64,000 nucleotides of DNA from HyVt-105 sp049975425. GTDB taxonomy: Bacteria; Bacteroidota; Bacteroidia; Bacteroidales; VadinHA17. The DNA lies in the NCBI GenBank assembly GCA_049975425.1, contig JBNGDI010000009.1, forward strand, positions 1 through 64,000. Direction: 5' to 3'. Under the pieces are notes generated by a model, which made no database searches, was not told the origin of the DNA, and saw only the letters and a program-made list of their open reading frames with translations. Position numbers and translations under genes: made by a program. Shown piece by piece: positions 45,481-53,973 of this stretch (position 1 is its first letter; the number at the start of each line of letters is the position of its first letter).

Positions 45481-45785
45481 TTTCAGGACCGTTGGAAGCT
45501 CGCTTCCATAAGGGACTGAAAGGGAAAAGACCAGTTGGAGCGTAGCGACAACCGGCTTTTCCCTGGTAAGTTCCCCTATAATGGATCACGCTTTGCGTAA
45601 TCCAGCATTCCCTGTTGACCCGAAATGAAGAAAACATTGCACCAATGCGACAACCGGCTTTTCCCCGGTAAGTTCCCCTATAATGGATCACGCTTTGCGT
45701 AATCCAGCATTCCGGATTGATCCCGGAAAGAAGAAAGACTCTGTGCCACTGGGGCAACAGGCTTTTCCCTTTCGTTTGCAATCAT
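45481..45785. repeat. 67-bp direct repeat pair and hairpin units behind the tRNA
   Basis: Two 67-bp copies, 45545-45611 and 45647-45713, differ by one base (CCCTGG/CCCCGG), 102 bp apart. Each contains GCGACAACCGG and the imperfect palindrome TGGATCACGC-TTT-GCGTAATCCA. A related palindrome TGGAAGC-TC-GCTTCCA lies near 45494-45509. GGGAAAAG/CTTTTCCC elements recur at the boundaries. No gene is supported: the minus-strand frame here reads back into the tRNA (GAGFEPTTFGL), a well-known artefact. Confidence 0.75.
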
Positions 45786-45793
45786 TATTTTTG
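45786..45793 (+). promoter_or_regulatory. Bacteroidota -7 box (TATTTTTG)
   Basis: Perfect TAnnTTTG, 20 bases before the superoxide reductase ATG. A TTTG at 45775 is too close to be a -33 element. Confidence 0.5.
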
Positions 45794-45813
45794 AAATCTC
45801 AAAACCATCCGTC

Positions 45814-46197
45814 ATGCCGCGCATATTCAAACCTGTAGACATTGATAAGGAAAACAGAGAATCGAGAAACGATTACTTCGACCGGCATACTCCCCGGATC
45901 ATCTGTGACGACACGGCCCAGCCAGGAAAAAAATTCAGGGTAAAGGTGGTGGTGGGTCACCGCTACCAGCATCCCGACGATCACGACCATTATATCCATT
46001 ACGTTCAGTTATGGAACAGGGAAACCTTCCTGGCCGAAGCACATTTTACATCGGGCACGCTGGGAAATCAAGCCGGGCAGGTAGAGGTGGATTTCTATAT
46101 CGTTCCCGGCGAGATAAGCATGAACCTTTGCGCAATGGCCCTATGCACCAAACACGGGCTCTGGCAGAGCGAGGAAAAGGAAGTGAAGGTAAAATAA
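45814..46197 (+). CDS. Superoxide reductase (neelaredoxin/desulfoferrodoxin C-terminal type)
   Basis: 127 residues. Iron ligands are visible: His in DRHTPRI, His residues in VGHRYQHPDDHDHYI and the Cys plus His of ALCTKHGLW, the conserved square-pyramidal Fe(His)4Cys site. There is no N-terminal desulforedoxin/rubredoxin domain, so it is the one-iron (class II-like) form, and the usual catalytic Lys position is not plain (here DRHTP is preceded by acidic and aromatic residues). It reduces superoxide to H2O2 without making O2, a signature of anaerobes. The electron donor (rubredoxin) is not in the window. Confidence 0.88.
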   Translation: MPRIFKPVDIDKENRESRNDYFDRHTPRIICDDTAQPGKKFRVKVVVGHRYQHPDDHDHYIHYVQLWNRETFLAEAHFTSGTLGNQAGQVEVDFYIVPGEISMNLCAMALCTKHGLWQSEEKEVKVK

Positions 46198-46226
46198 TCT
46201 GCGGCCAGAGGCCCGGAAAATAATAT

Positions 46227-46234
46227 TATCTTTG
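46227..46234 (+). promoter_or_regulatory. Bacteroidota -7 box (TATCTTTG)
   Basis: Perfect TAnnTTTG, 24 bases before the ATG at 46259; this also argues against an upstream start at 46232. Confidence 0.5.
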
Positions 46235-46258
46235 TTTTTTTATTTTACCAGCTTCCCA

Positions 46259-47137
46259 ATGGCAAAAACAAAACAGAACACGCAGAAATCGGGGGACAGG
46301 AAAAAGAACTGGAGGCAGGTATTCCGGTTCATGATCATACATGACAAATCTCTGAAAGAGGTATTCACCATCCGGTTTACCAAGATGGAAGCATCTGTAT
46401 ACGTGGGATTGCTGGTGCTGATCATCATTGCCCTTACCACTGTCATCATATTTTTTACCCGGGTCAGGGAACTGATTCCCGGATATCCTGACAGTTACAT
46501 GCGCAGAAGCATTGTTATGAATGCCATTTTGCTCGATTCCCTGGAAAATGAGCTGCGTATGCGTGACAGGTATTTTGAGAACATCCGGGCCATCATTTCC
46601 GGCGAAGAACCCGACAGCTTCCTGGTATCAGGCGACACCAGCACCAGTATGAGTGAAATTGAATTTACCCGTTCCCCGGAAGATTCCCTCCTCAGGCATC
46701 AGATAGAGGTAGAGGAGCGCTTCAGCCTGTCGCTCACCGAACCGGTGGAAATCAACCCTGACATCTCCAACCTGTTTTTCGTGCCACCCGTACAGGGCAT
46801 TGTGGTAAACAGCTTCAATGCCGCAGAAAATCATTACGGCACCGATATTGTGGCTCCTCCACGTGAGCTGGTCAAAGCCACCCTTGACGGAACGGTGATC
46901 ATGGCGGCATGGACGCTGGAAACAGGCTATGTTATTCAGATACAACACGATCACGATCTGGTATCGGTATACAAACATAACCGGGAACTGCTCAAACAAA
47001 CCGGTAATGTGGTAAAGGCAGGTGATGCCATTGCGATCATGGGAAACCTGGGAGAATACTCAACCGGTCCCCACCTGCATTTCGAATTATGGCATAAAGG
47101 CATTCCCGTTGATGCAGAAGAGTATATTGCCTTCTGA
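46259..47137 (+). CDS. M23-family peptidase, membrane-anchored LytM-like
   Basis: 292 residues from the ATG at 46259; the ATG-type frame opening at 46232 lies on the promoter. A membrane helix at about 55-77 follows a basic cytoplasmic start, then a helical periplasmic section, then the LytM domain (about 175-290). Zinc ligands are in NHYGTDIVAPP (His, Asp) and HLHFELW (His), both intact. Such proteins cut peptidoglycan cross-links or activate amidases. The following gene dxr starts 24 bp after its stop, so it may begin the dxr-rseP-tatA transcript. Confidence 0.87.
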   Translation: MAKTKQNTQKSGDRKKNWRQVFRFMIIHDKSLKEVFTIRFTKMEASVYVGLLVLIIIALTTVIIFFTRVRELIPGYPDSYMRRSIVMNAILLDSLENELRMRDRYFENIRAIISGEEPDSFLVSGDTSTSMSEIEFTRSPEDSLLRHQIEVEERFSLSLTEPVEINPDISNLFFVPPVQGIVVNSFNAAENHYGTDIVAPPRELVKATLDGTVIMAAWTLETGYVIQIQHDHDLVSVYKHNRELLKQTGNVVKAGDAIAIMGNLGEYSTGPHLHFELWHKGIPVDAEEYIAF

Positions 47138-47161
47138 TCGGCAGATTTAAGACTGGCAGGC

Positions 47162-48337
47162 ATGCAGAAGAAACTGGTTATTCTTGGTTCCACTGGATCC
47201 ATCGGCAGGCAAACCCTGGAGGTCGTTGATGAATTCCCTTCAACCTTCGAAGTGGAACTGCTTACAGCACGGAACAGTGTGGAATTGCTGGCCGCCCAGG
47301 CCAGGAAACACCTGCCTTCGAAAGTATACATTGCCAATCCTGATAAACGGGATTTACTTGCAGATACTCTGAGGGAAACCCCGGTGCAGGTACTGGGTTC
47401 TGAGGAGGAAATGCTTGAAGCCCTGCACGACGAGGGAGTGGATATGGTCGTGTCGTCGCTGGTGGGGTTTGCCGGTCTGAACCCCACCCTCCATGCCCTG
47501 GAGGCAGGGAAAACAGTTGCCCTGGCCAACAAGGAAACCATGGTTGTGGCCGGCGATCTGGTCACACGGGTAGCCGGAGAAAAAGGAGCCATGATCCTTC
47601 CGATAGATTCGGAACATTCGGCTATTTTCCAGTGTCTGGCGGGAGAAGAGGAAAAAAACGTGGAAAAAGTGATCCTCACGGCCTCGGGAGGCCCGTTTCG
47701 CGGCCGTAAACGCCAATTTCTGGCCAATGTTTCTGCCGCTGAAGCCTTGAACCATCCCAACTGGAAAATGGGCGACAAGATCACCATCGACTGCGCCACA
47801 CTGATAAACAAAGGGCTTGAAGCCATTGAGGCACGGTGGTTTTTTAATCTGGATCCTTCCCAGATCGAGGTGGTTATCCACCCGCAATCCATAATACACT
47901 CGATGGTACAGTTTCACGACGGAAGTGTCAAGGCCCAGATGGGACTGCCCGACATGCGGCTGCCCATTCTGTATGCCCTGGCTTATCCTTCCCGCATAAA
48001 ATCATCCTTCCCGAGGTATTCTCCCCTTGATTTCCCCTCCCTTACATTCGAGAAACCGGACGCGGACACTTTCAGAAACCTGTCGCTGGCATTCGAAACC
48101 ATGAAAAAGGGAGGAAATGCTCCCTGTGTGATGAATGCCGCCAATGAAATTGCGGTGGAGGCCTTCCTGAAACAGCAGACCGGTTTTAACGATATTCCTG
48201 ATATTATTGCATATGCCCTGGAAAAAGTGCCGTTTATAAATAAACCTTATCTGAACGACTATACGGAATCGGATCGTGAAGCCCGGCGTTACGCCAGGGA
48301 AAGGATCGGATCCCCTTATTGGAGGAGATCGGAATAA
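47162..48337 (+). CDS. dxr: 1-deoxy-D-xylulose 5-phosphate reductoisomerase
   Basis: 391 residues. NADPH loop LGSTGSIGRQTLEVV at the start, then NKETMVVAG and LPIDSEHSAIFQ with the metal-binding Asp/Glu, and TASGGPFRG. Catalyses the second step of the MEP isoprenoid route, converting DXP to 2-C-methylerythritol 4-phosphate. Length is normal. rseP follows, as in many Bacteroidota and other phyla. Confidence 0.96.
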   Translation: MQKKLVILGSTGSIGRQTLEVVDEFPSTFEVELLTARNSVELLAAQARKHLPSKVYIANPDKRDLLADTLRETPVQVLGSEEEMLEALHDEGVDMVVSSLVGFAGLNPTLHALEAGKTVALANKETMVVAGDLVTRVAGEKGAMILPIDSEHSAIFQCLAGEEEKNVEKVILTASGGPFRGRKRQFLANVSAAEALNHPNWKMGDKITIDCATLINKGLEAIEARWFFNLDPSQIEVVIHPQSIIHSMVQFHDGSVKAQMGLPDMRLPILYALAYPSRIKSSFPRYSPLDFPSLTFEKPDADTFRNLSLAFETMKKGGNAPCVMNAANEIAVEAFLKQQTGFNDIPDIIAYALEKVPFINKPYLNDYTESDREARRYARERIGSPYWRRSE

Positions 48338-48342
48338 GATGT

Positions 48343-48350
48343 TATTTTTG
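48343..48350 (+). promoter_or_regulatory. Bacteroidota promoter before rseP (TTG-N21-TATTTTTG)
   Basis: Perfect -7 box at 48343-48350, 33 bases before the rseP start, with TTG at 48319-48321 inside the end of dxr as a possible -33 element. It suggests rseP is also transcribed alone. Confidence 0.5.
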
Positions 48351-48383
48351 CACCATTTACCAAACCGGAACTAAACAAGACCA

Positions 48384-49703
48384 ATGGAAATACTGACACA
48401 GATACTCGGGTTGGTTCTGAGCCTGTCCATTCTCGTGATCCTGCATGAAACAGGACATTTTATTTTTGCCAGGCTATTCCACACCCGGGTGGAGAAGTTT
48501 TATCTTTTTTTTAATCCGTGGTTCTCCCTGTTCAAATTCAAAAAGGGGGAAACAGAGTACGGGCTGGGCTGGCTGCCCCTGGGAGGGTATGTTAAAATCG
48601 CAGGAATGATCGACGAGTCGCTTGACCGCGAACAGCTAAAAAGGCCTCCGCAGCCATGGGAATTCAGGTCGAAACCCGCCTGGCAACGCTTGCTCATTAT
48701 GCTGGGAGGTGTTTTGGTCAATTTTCTGCTGGCTCTTGCCATCTATTCAATGATCCTCTACAACTGGGGAGAACAGTACCTGCCGGCTGACGAAGTCAAA
48801 TTCGGATATGATTTTCATCCCGTGACAGAGGAAATCGGTTTCCAGGACGGGGATATCATAACCCGGATCAATCAGGAACCCGTAGACGACTATACCCGGA
48901 TCCTTCCCAGCCTCATTATGGATGAAGTGCACACCGTAACGGTAATACGAAACGGCAGGGAGGTGAGTGTGTATGTTCCCGGCGATTTCCCGAAAAGGAT
49001 TATCGGCGAGGAAGTGAAGAACCTGCTTACACTGAACGTACCTTTCGTGGTCGACAGTATCATTCCGGGCCATGTGGCCGTTGAAGCCGGGTTCATGAAA
49101 GGCGACAGCGTGGTGGCCATCAATGGTACGCCAACCCCATTTTACCATCAGTTTGAAGAAATAAAACAAAAAAACAAGGGGAAAGAGGTAGAGGTGACAG
49201 TTATCAGAAATGGCCAGCCGGTGAACCTTTCTTTCCGGTTGCCTGAATCAGGAACCATCGGTATAGGGAACCGGCCGATGAGTCATTTTTTCAATCTGAA
49301 TGAAATAAAATACGGATTCTTTGAGTCCATTCCGGCCGGGATCCGGCTTGGCGTGGAAACGCTCATTTTCTATGTAAAACAACTGCGGCTGGTCTTCTCC
49401 CCCGAAGGAGCCCGCCAGCTGGGTGGTTTCGGCACCATCGGCAGCCTCTTCCCGAAACAGTGGAACTGGTATCAGTTCTGGAACATGACAGCTTTCCTGT
49501 CGGTGATCCTTGCTTTTATGAATATCCTTCCCATTCCTGCCCTTGACGGGGGACATGTCATGTTTCTCACTTACGAAATCATTACCGGACGGAAGCCGGG
49601 TGACAAGTTCCTGGAAATTGCCCAGATCGCCGGGCTGATCATCCTGCTGGGGTTGATCATCTTTGCCAATGCCAACGATATCATACGGTGGCTGGGAAAA
49701 TGA
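48384..49703 (+). CDS. rseP: Site-2 protease RseP (M50 family)
   Basis: 439 residues, inner-membrane zinc protease. HETGH (His21, Glu22, His25) gives the first zinc ligands and catalytic Glu; NILPIPALDGGH near residue 380 gives the Asp ligand. Two PDZ-like domains sit between (about 130-210 and 215-295; INQEPVDDYTRI and INGTPTPFYHQF are the binding loops). It cuts membrane-spanning anti-sigma factors and signal peptide remnants. Coding is complete. Confidence 0.95.
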   Translation: MEILTQILGLVLSLSILVILHETGHFIFARLFHTRVEKFYLFFNPWFSLFKFKKGETEYGLGWLPLGGYVKIAGMIDESLDREQLKRPPQPWEFRSKPAWQRLLIMLGGVLVNFLLALAIYSMILYNWGEQYLPADEVKFGYDFHPVTEEIGFQDGDIITRINQEPVDDYTRILPSLIMDEVHTVTVIRNGREVSVYVPGDFPKRIIGEEVKNLLTLNVPFVVDSIIPGHVAVEAGFMKGDSVVAINGTPTPFYHQFEEIKQKNKGKEVEVTVIRNGQPVNLSFRLPESGTIGIGNRPMSHFFNLNEIKYGFFESIPAGIRLGVETLIFYVKQLRLVFSPEGARQLGGFGTIGSLFPKQWNWYQFWNMTAFLSVILAFMNILPIPALDGGHVMFLTYEIITGRKPGDKFLEIAQIAGLIILLGLIIFANANDIIRWLGK

Positions 49704-49727
49704 TTCGAAAAAACAAAAATAATTATG

Positions 49728-49735
49728 TAGCTTTG
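49728..49735 (+). promoter_or_regulatory. Bacteroidota -7 box (TAGCTTTG) of tatA
   Basis: Perfect TAnnTTTG, 25 bases before the ATG at 49761; no clear -33 element. Confidence 0.55.
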
Positions 49736-49760
49736 TATAACTCATAAATACAGGAAGCCC

Positions 49761-49970
49761 ATGAATCTTTTTATCATCGCAGGAATGATCGGCCCCTGGC
49801 AAATTGTACTGATCGTTGTAATATTGCTTCTTCTGTTCGGCGGAAGAAAAATTCCCGAACTGATGAAGGGACTGGGCCAGGGTTTGAAAGAATTCAAAAA
49901 AGCCACCTCACAGGATGATGAGGATAGCGGGGGAAAAACGGAAGATTCGAAAAAACTGGAGAAGGAATAA
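49761..49970 (+). CDS. tatA: Twin-arginine translocase subunit TatA
   Basis: 69 residues: N-terminal membrane helix (about 8-24, ending LLFGGRKIPELMKGLG), the Phe-Gly hinge, an amphipathic helix and an acidic/charged tail. TatA forms the pore for folded proteins with TatC, which is not in the window. A terminator follows. Confidence 0.93.
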   Translation: MNLFIIAGMIGPWQIVLIVVILLLLFGGRKIPELMKGLGQGLKEFKKATSQDDEDSGGKTEDSKKLEKE

Positions 49971-49996
49971 GCATCTCCCTTAAAAACCCGCATAAC

Positions 49997-50030
49997 CTGC
50001 CGGACATGCCCATGTACCGGCAGATTTTTT
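49997..50030 (+). terminator. Rho-independent terminator after tatA
   Basis: Stem CTGCCGG/CCGGCAG with inner ACAT/ATGT pairs, followed by ATTTTTTT. Confidence 0.78.
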
Positions 50031-50129
50031 TAAGGGGCTCTGCAATGTCTTTTTCAACATGCCCTTCAGTCAATTTTTTTCAGTAAATTTCGTTCATCAA
50101 ATAAAAAACCGGTAAGATGTCTTTATGAT

Positions 50130-51125
50130 ATGAAAACTACAAAAATACTTTTCATTCTGTCTGTGGCCATCCTCCTCCTCCAGACAGCCTGTAACAGCAC
50201 CAGGGACACCAATCTGCCCGGAATTACAGGAAAATCGGGGGAAATTATTGTGGTAACAGAAAACCACCGCTGGCAGGACACCCTGGGAAAAACCATCCGG
50301 AGCATCCTGCAGGAAGAGCTTCTGTACCTGCCTCAGGCTGAACCCATGTTCTCCCTGATTCATATTGCCCCGGCACAGTTTGGAAAAATTTTCCAGACAC
50401 ACCGGAACATCCTCTTTTTAAAACTTCATTCCGACTCACTGAAGCCCAGGATCAGCGTGAGACGCAATGTGTGGGCCAGCCCCCAGCTGGTGATGGATAT
50501 GATCGGGCCGTCCGATACCAGTTTGTGCCGGTATATCCTGGAGAGCCGGGAACAGATCACGGATCGTTTCAACCAGGCTGAAAAACAGAGGCTGATATCC
50601 AATGCCCGCAAATACCAGGATATGGAGATTGTAAACACCCTGAAGGAAAAATACCGGCTTTCCCTGTATATTCCCCGGGGTTATTCCCTGGATGTGGATT
50701 CTGCCGATTTTGCATGGATATCCCTTGAATCACCCACAACCACCCAGGGCATTTTGATCTACATCTCTCCGTACCAGAATCCGAATGTCTTCACCCTGGA
50801 AAACATGATCAGAAGGCGTGACCGGTTTCTGCGTCGTTATGTGCCCGGGCCGCTTCCCGGCAGCCGGATGGCTACGGAAACCATCCTGACACCCCGGCTC
50901 ACTGAATTTGAAGATAAGGGCCATTATTTTGCACGGCTGGAAGGTTTATGGAAACTGGAAGGCCGCGGTTCCATGGGAGGTCCTTTCGTAAGCCTTACCA
51001 CGGTGGATGAAAAAAGAAACAGGGTGGTTACTGCCGAAGGTTTTGTATTTGCCCCCGGCGAAGAAAAAAGGGAATTGCTCAGGCATGTAGAAGCGATCAT
51101 ATACACCCTCCAGATCGTTGAATGA
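50130..51125 (+). CDS. DUF4837-family lipoprotein
   Basis: 331 residues with lipoprotein signal (LLQTAC, Cys21). The body matches the Bacteroidota-specific DUF4837 pattern: GKSGEIIVVTENHRWQDTLG near the start, FLKLHSDSLKPRISVRRNVW, and a C-terminal GSMGGPFVSLTTVDEKRNR. The role is unknown; the family is near-universal in the phylum and probably works in the periplasm or outer membrane. Start: the ATG at 50130 gives the right signal; the nearest upstream box (TAAATTTC) is imperfect. Confidence 0.82.
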   Translation: MKTTKILFILSVAILLLQTACNSTRDTNLPGITGKSGEIIVVTENHRWQDTLGKTIRSILQEELLYLPQAEPMFSLIHIAPAQFGKIFQTHRNILFLKLHSDSLKPRISVRRNVWASPQLVMDMIGPSDTSLCRYILESREQITDRFNQAEKQRLISNARKYQDMEIVNTLKEKYRLSLYIPRGYSLDVDSADFAWISLESPTTTQGILIYISPYQNPNVFTLENMIRRRDRFLRRYVPGPLPGSRMATETILTPRLTEFEDKGHYFARLEGLWKLEGRGSMGGPFVSLTTVDEKRNRVVTAEGFVFAPGEEKRELLRHVEAIIYTLQIVE

Positions 51126-51237
51126 TCTCATGCGCAGGGTTTTCTCAGCAAGGGATATCCCCGCCGGGCATAGGACCCCTCCATCTTCCGCAGCGAGATA
51201 AATTTTTACTACATTTATCCCAAAATCCTGTATTCAA

Positions 51238-52704
51238 ATGACAATATGTCCAGATATAATCCAGGGTCAGCCCGACGATACAAGCCAGGCTCTGATCTTT
51301 CTCGTTCCCGGCACCGACGAAGCCGGCAGCCTGCCTTTTCCGGATAATGAACGGAATTACCTTCGGAAAAAGCTGGACCGGGAAGAAGAGCTGGTGGTAA
51401 TCCAGGGCCTGGAACAATGGAAACTGGTCGCCTTATGCACGGAACAGGAAAACCTGCCTGCCCGGCTGGAAAACAGCCGGAAGCTTGGCACACGGGTCAG
51501 GAAAATCCTTTCCGGGGCCCAAATCAGGGAGTGCAGCCTTGTTGATAGCACCGGTGATCCTAAACTTGTCATGGCTTTCCTTGAGGGAATGGTCCTTTCA
51601 GGCTATCAATTCCTCAAATATTTCACCGGGAAAGAAAAGGAAAAAAGAAAATACTCCCTTGAAAAATGCACCGTAGCCTGTCCGGATATCCCTGCCGGCG
51701 ATTTTCAGTCATTCCGCTACCTGCTGGAAGGGGTTTATGCGGCCCGCGACCTGGTAAATGAACCCTTATCATACCTCACTGCAGAGCAGCTGGGAAAAGA
51801 ATTTGAAAAACTGGGAACTGAAGCTGGTTTCCAGGTAGAAGTATTCAATAAAAAGAAAATTGAAAGCCTCCGGATGGGAGGCCTGCTGGCAGTAAACAAA
51901 GGAAGCATTGATCCTCCCACCTTTACGGTCATGGAATGGAAGCCGCCCGGAGCAGTAAACGAAAAACCCTATGTGCTGGTGGGAAAAGGAGTGGTTTACG
52001 ATACCGGGGGGCTGAGCCTGAAACCCACCAAAGACAGTATGGACTATATGAAGTCGGATATGGCAGGCGCAGCTGCTGTAGCCGGCGCCATATACGCCAT
52101 CGCCCGCTCAAAGCTTCCTGTCCATGTGCTGGCCCTGGTACCGGCCACCGATAACCGCCCCGACGGAAATGCCTATGTTCCGGGTGATGTAATAAAGATG
52201 TACGACGGGACAACGGTGGAAGTGCTCAATACCGACGCCGAAGGCCGGATGATCCTGGCCGATGCCCTCAGTTATGCCCGGCAATACGAACCGGAACTTG
52301 TTGTGGAGCTTTCCACCCTTACCGGATCAGCCAGCATGGCTCTCGGGCCTTACGGCATCGTGGGAATGGGAAATGCGGAGAAAAGCATTTTTACCCGGCT
52401 TCAGCAATGTGGGGAAGAGGTATACGAACGGGTAGTGGAATTCCCCTTCTGGCAGGAATACCGAGATCAACTGAAAAGCGAAATAGCCGACCTGAAGAAT
52501 ATCGGGGAAAGAGAAGGCGGAGCCATTTCTGCCGGAAAATTCCTGGAACATTTCACCGGCTATCCCTTCATCCATCTCGATATTGCAGGTCCTGCCTTCC
52601 TGAACAAAGAAAACCTTTACAGGAAAAAAGGCGGTACCGGTGTGGGTGTAAGGCTCCTGGTAAGGTTTTTCCGCGAAATCACTGTTGAAAAAGAGAAACG
52701 GTAA
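51238..52704 (+). CDS. Leucyl aminopeptidase, M17 family
   Basis: 488 residues. N-terminal macro-like domain to about 150, then the M17 catalytic half with VGKGVVYDTGGLSLKP, MKSDMAGAAAVAG and the family signature NTDAEGRMILADALSYAR, which hold the two-metal site (Lys, two Asp, Asp, Glu) and the bicarbonate Arg. It trims N-terminal residues from peptides in the cytoplasm as a hexamer. Separated from pdxA by 32 bp and probably co-transcribed. Confidence 0.93.
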   Translation: MTICPDIIQGQPDDTSQALIFLVPGTDEAGSLPFPDNERNYLRKKLDREEELVVIQGLEQWKLVALCTEQENLPARLENSRKLGTRVRKILSGAQIRECSLVDSTGDPKLVMAFLEGMVLSGYQFLKYFTGKEKEKRKYSLEKCTVACPDIPAGDFQSFRYLLEGVYAARDLVNEPLSYLTAEQLGKEFEKLGTEAGFQVEVFNKKKIESLRMGGLLAVNKGSIDPPTFTVMEWKPPGAVNEKPYVLVGKGVVYDTGGLSLKPTKDSMDYMKSDMAGAAAVAGAIYAIARSKLPVHVLALVPATDNRPDGNAYVPGDVIKMYDGTTVEVLNTDAEGRMILADALSYARQYEPELVVELSTLTGSASMALGPYGIVGMGNAEKSIFTRLQQCGEEVYERVVEFPFWQEYRDQLKSEIADLKNIGEREGGAISAGKFLEHFTGYPFIHLDIAGPAFLNKENLYRKKGGTGVGVRLLVRFFREITVEKEKR

Positions 52705-52736
52705 TCATTGTAAACACATAAATTCTTTTCGGGACC

Positions 52737-53816
52737 ATGTCAAATGATAAAATCAGGGTAGGAATAACTCAGGGAGACATCAATGGAATTGGATATGAAG
52801 TGATTATCAAAACCCTTCAGGATAACAGGTTGTATGATACCTGCGTGCCGGTTGTTTACGGTTCGCCCAAGGTAGCGGCATACCACCGGAAGGCAGTCAA
52901 TATTCAGAATTTCAGCTTCAACAATATCCGGCATGCTGCCGAAGCGCATGAGAAACGCCCCAACATGATCAATGTGGCTGACGACGATATCAGGGTGGAG
53001 CTGGGAAAGGCTACCCCCGCAGCCGGAGAAGCGGCTCTGGCAGCCCTGCAGGCAGCGGTTAAAGACCTGAAAGCCGGCCTGATCGATGTGCTGGTAACCG
53101 CTCCCATCAGCAAATATTCCATCCGTTCCGGTGAATTCTCTTTTCCCGGCCATACGGAATACCTTGCCTCAGAATTCGGCGGAGAAACCCTGATGCTGAT
53201 GCTAAGTGATGTAATGCGCGTGGGAATGGCTACCGGACACATCCCCCTGAACGAGGTTCCCGCTCAGATTACGGAAGATCTGATCCTGAGAAAATTGCGT
53301 ATCATGGAACTCTCCATGCAACGCGATTTCATGATCCGGAAACCCCGCCTGGCCGTACTGAGTCTGAACCCACATGCAGGTGAAGAAGGGATTCTGGGGC
53401 AAACCGAACAGGAGATTATCGTACCTGCCCTGAAAACCGCCCGGGAGGAAAACATTCTGGCTTTCGGCCCATATCCGGCCGATGGTTTCTTCGGATCGGG
53501 AAGTTTCCGGAATTTTGATGCCATTCTGGCCCTTTACCACGACCAGGGGTTGATTCCTTTCAAATCGCTGGCATTCGATACCGGCGTAAACTTCACAGCC
53601 GGCCTGGAAGTGATCCGTACCTCCCCGGCCCATGGAACGGCTTTTGATATAGCGGGCGAAGACAAGGCTTCCCCCGATTCCTTCCGCCATGCACTGTACA
53701 CAGCATGCGACATTTTCAGAAACCGGAAAATGTATGAAGAGATCACCAGCAATCCCCTTTCAGGAGAACCTTCTCCGCAGAACGGGGAGGGTGAAGAAGA
53801 GGTGCCGGAGGAATAG
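52737..53816 (+). CDS. pdxA: 4-hydroxythreonine-4-phosphate dehydrogenase
   Basis: 359 residues. Active-site histidines of PdxA are present: GHTEYL, LNPHAGEEG and ALYHDQGLIPFK, with the conserved GVNFTAGLEVIRTSPAHGTA block. Catalyses NAD-dependent oxidation of 4-phosphohydroxy-threonine in the DXP-dependent vitamin B6 route, fitting dxr nearby. The last ~17 residues (from SGEPSPQNGEG) are Pro/Gly/Glu-rich and encoded by a palindromic DNA stretch (53768-53792). They look like a repeat-derived tail rather than family sequence. Confidence 0.93.
   Translation: MSNDKIRVGITQGDINGIGYEVIIKTLQDNRLYDTCVPVVYGSPKVAAYHRKAVNIQNFSFNNIRHAAEAHEKRPNMINVADDDIRVELGKATPAAGEAALAALQAAVKDLKAGLIDVLVTAPISKYSIRSGEFSFPGHTEYLASEFGGETLMLMLSDVMRVGMATGHIPLNEVPAQITEDLILRKLRIMELSMQRDFMIRKPRLAVLSLNPHAGEEGILGQTEQEIIVPALKTAREENILAFGPYPADGFFGSGSFRNFDAILALYHDQGLIPFKSLAFDTGVNFTAGLEVIRTSPAHGTAFDIAGEDKASPDSFRHALYTACDIFRNRKMYEEITSNPLSGEPSPQNGEGEEEVPEE
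53768..53792. repeat. Palindromic element inside the pdxA 3' end
   Basis: Arms ACCTTCTCCG and CGGGGAGGGT around CAGAA pair fully if two G-T wobbles are allowed. It encodes the odd PdxA tail. CT/GA-rich hairpins of this type occur as dispersed repeats in Bacteroidota; identity as such is inference. Confidence 0.5.
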
Positions 53817-53926
53817 CCCCCGCACCTGCCGAATAACATACGGTAAATCTTCCGGGTGAATGGGAAAATGCCGCAGAACATAACCAAACATTGTCACTGC
53901 TGCTGGATATTGTCTGTTTTTCCCTG

Positions 53927-53934
53927 TAATTTTG
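53927..53934 (+). promoter_or_regulatory. Bacteroidota -7 box (TAATTTTG) of maeB
   Basis: Perfect TAnnTTTG, 39 bases before the ATG at 53974. Confidence 0.5.
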
Positions 53935-53973
53935 GTAAAAACTAACAGGTCTCATCATCAAAACCCCAAAATC

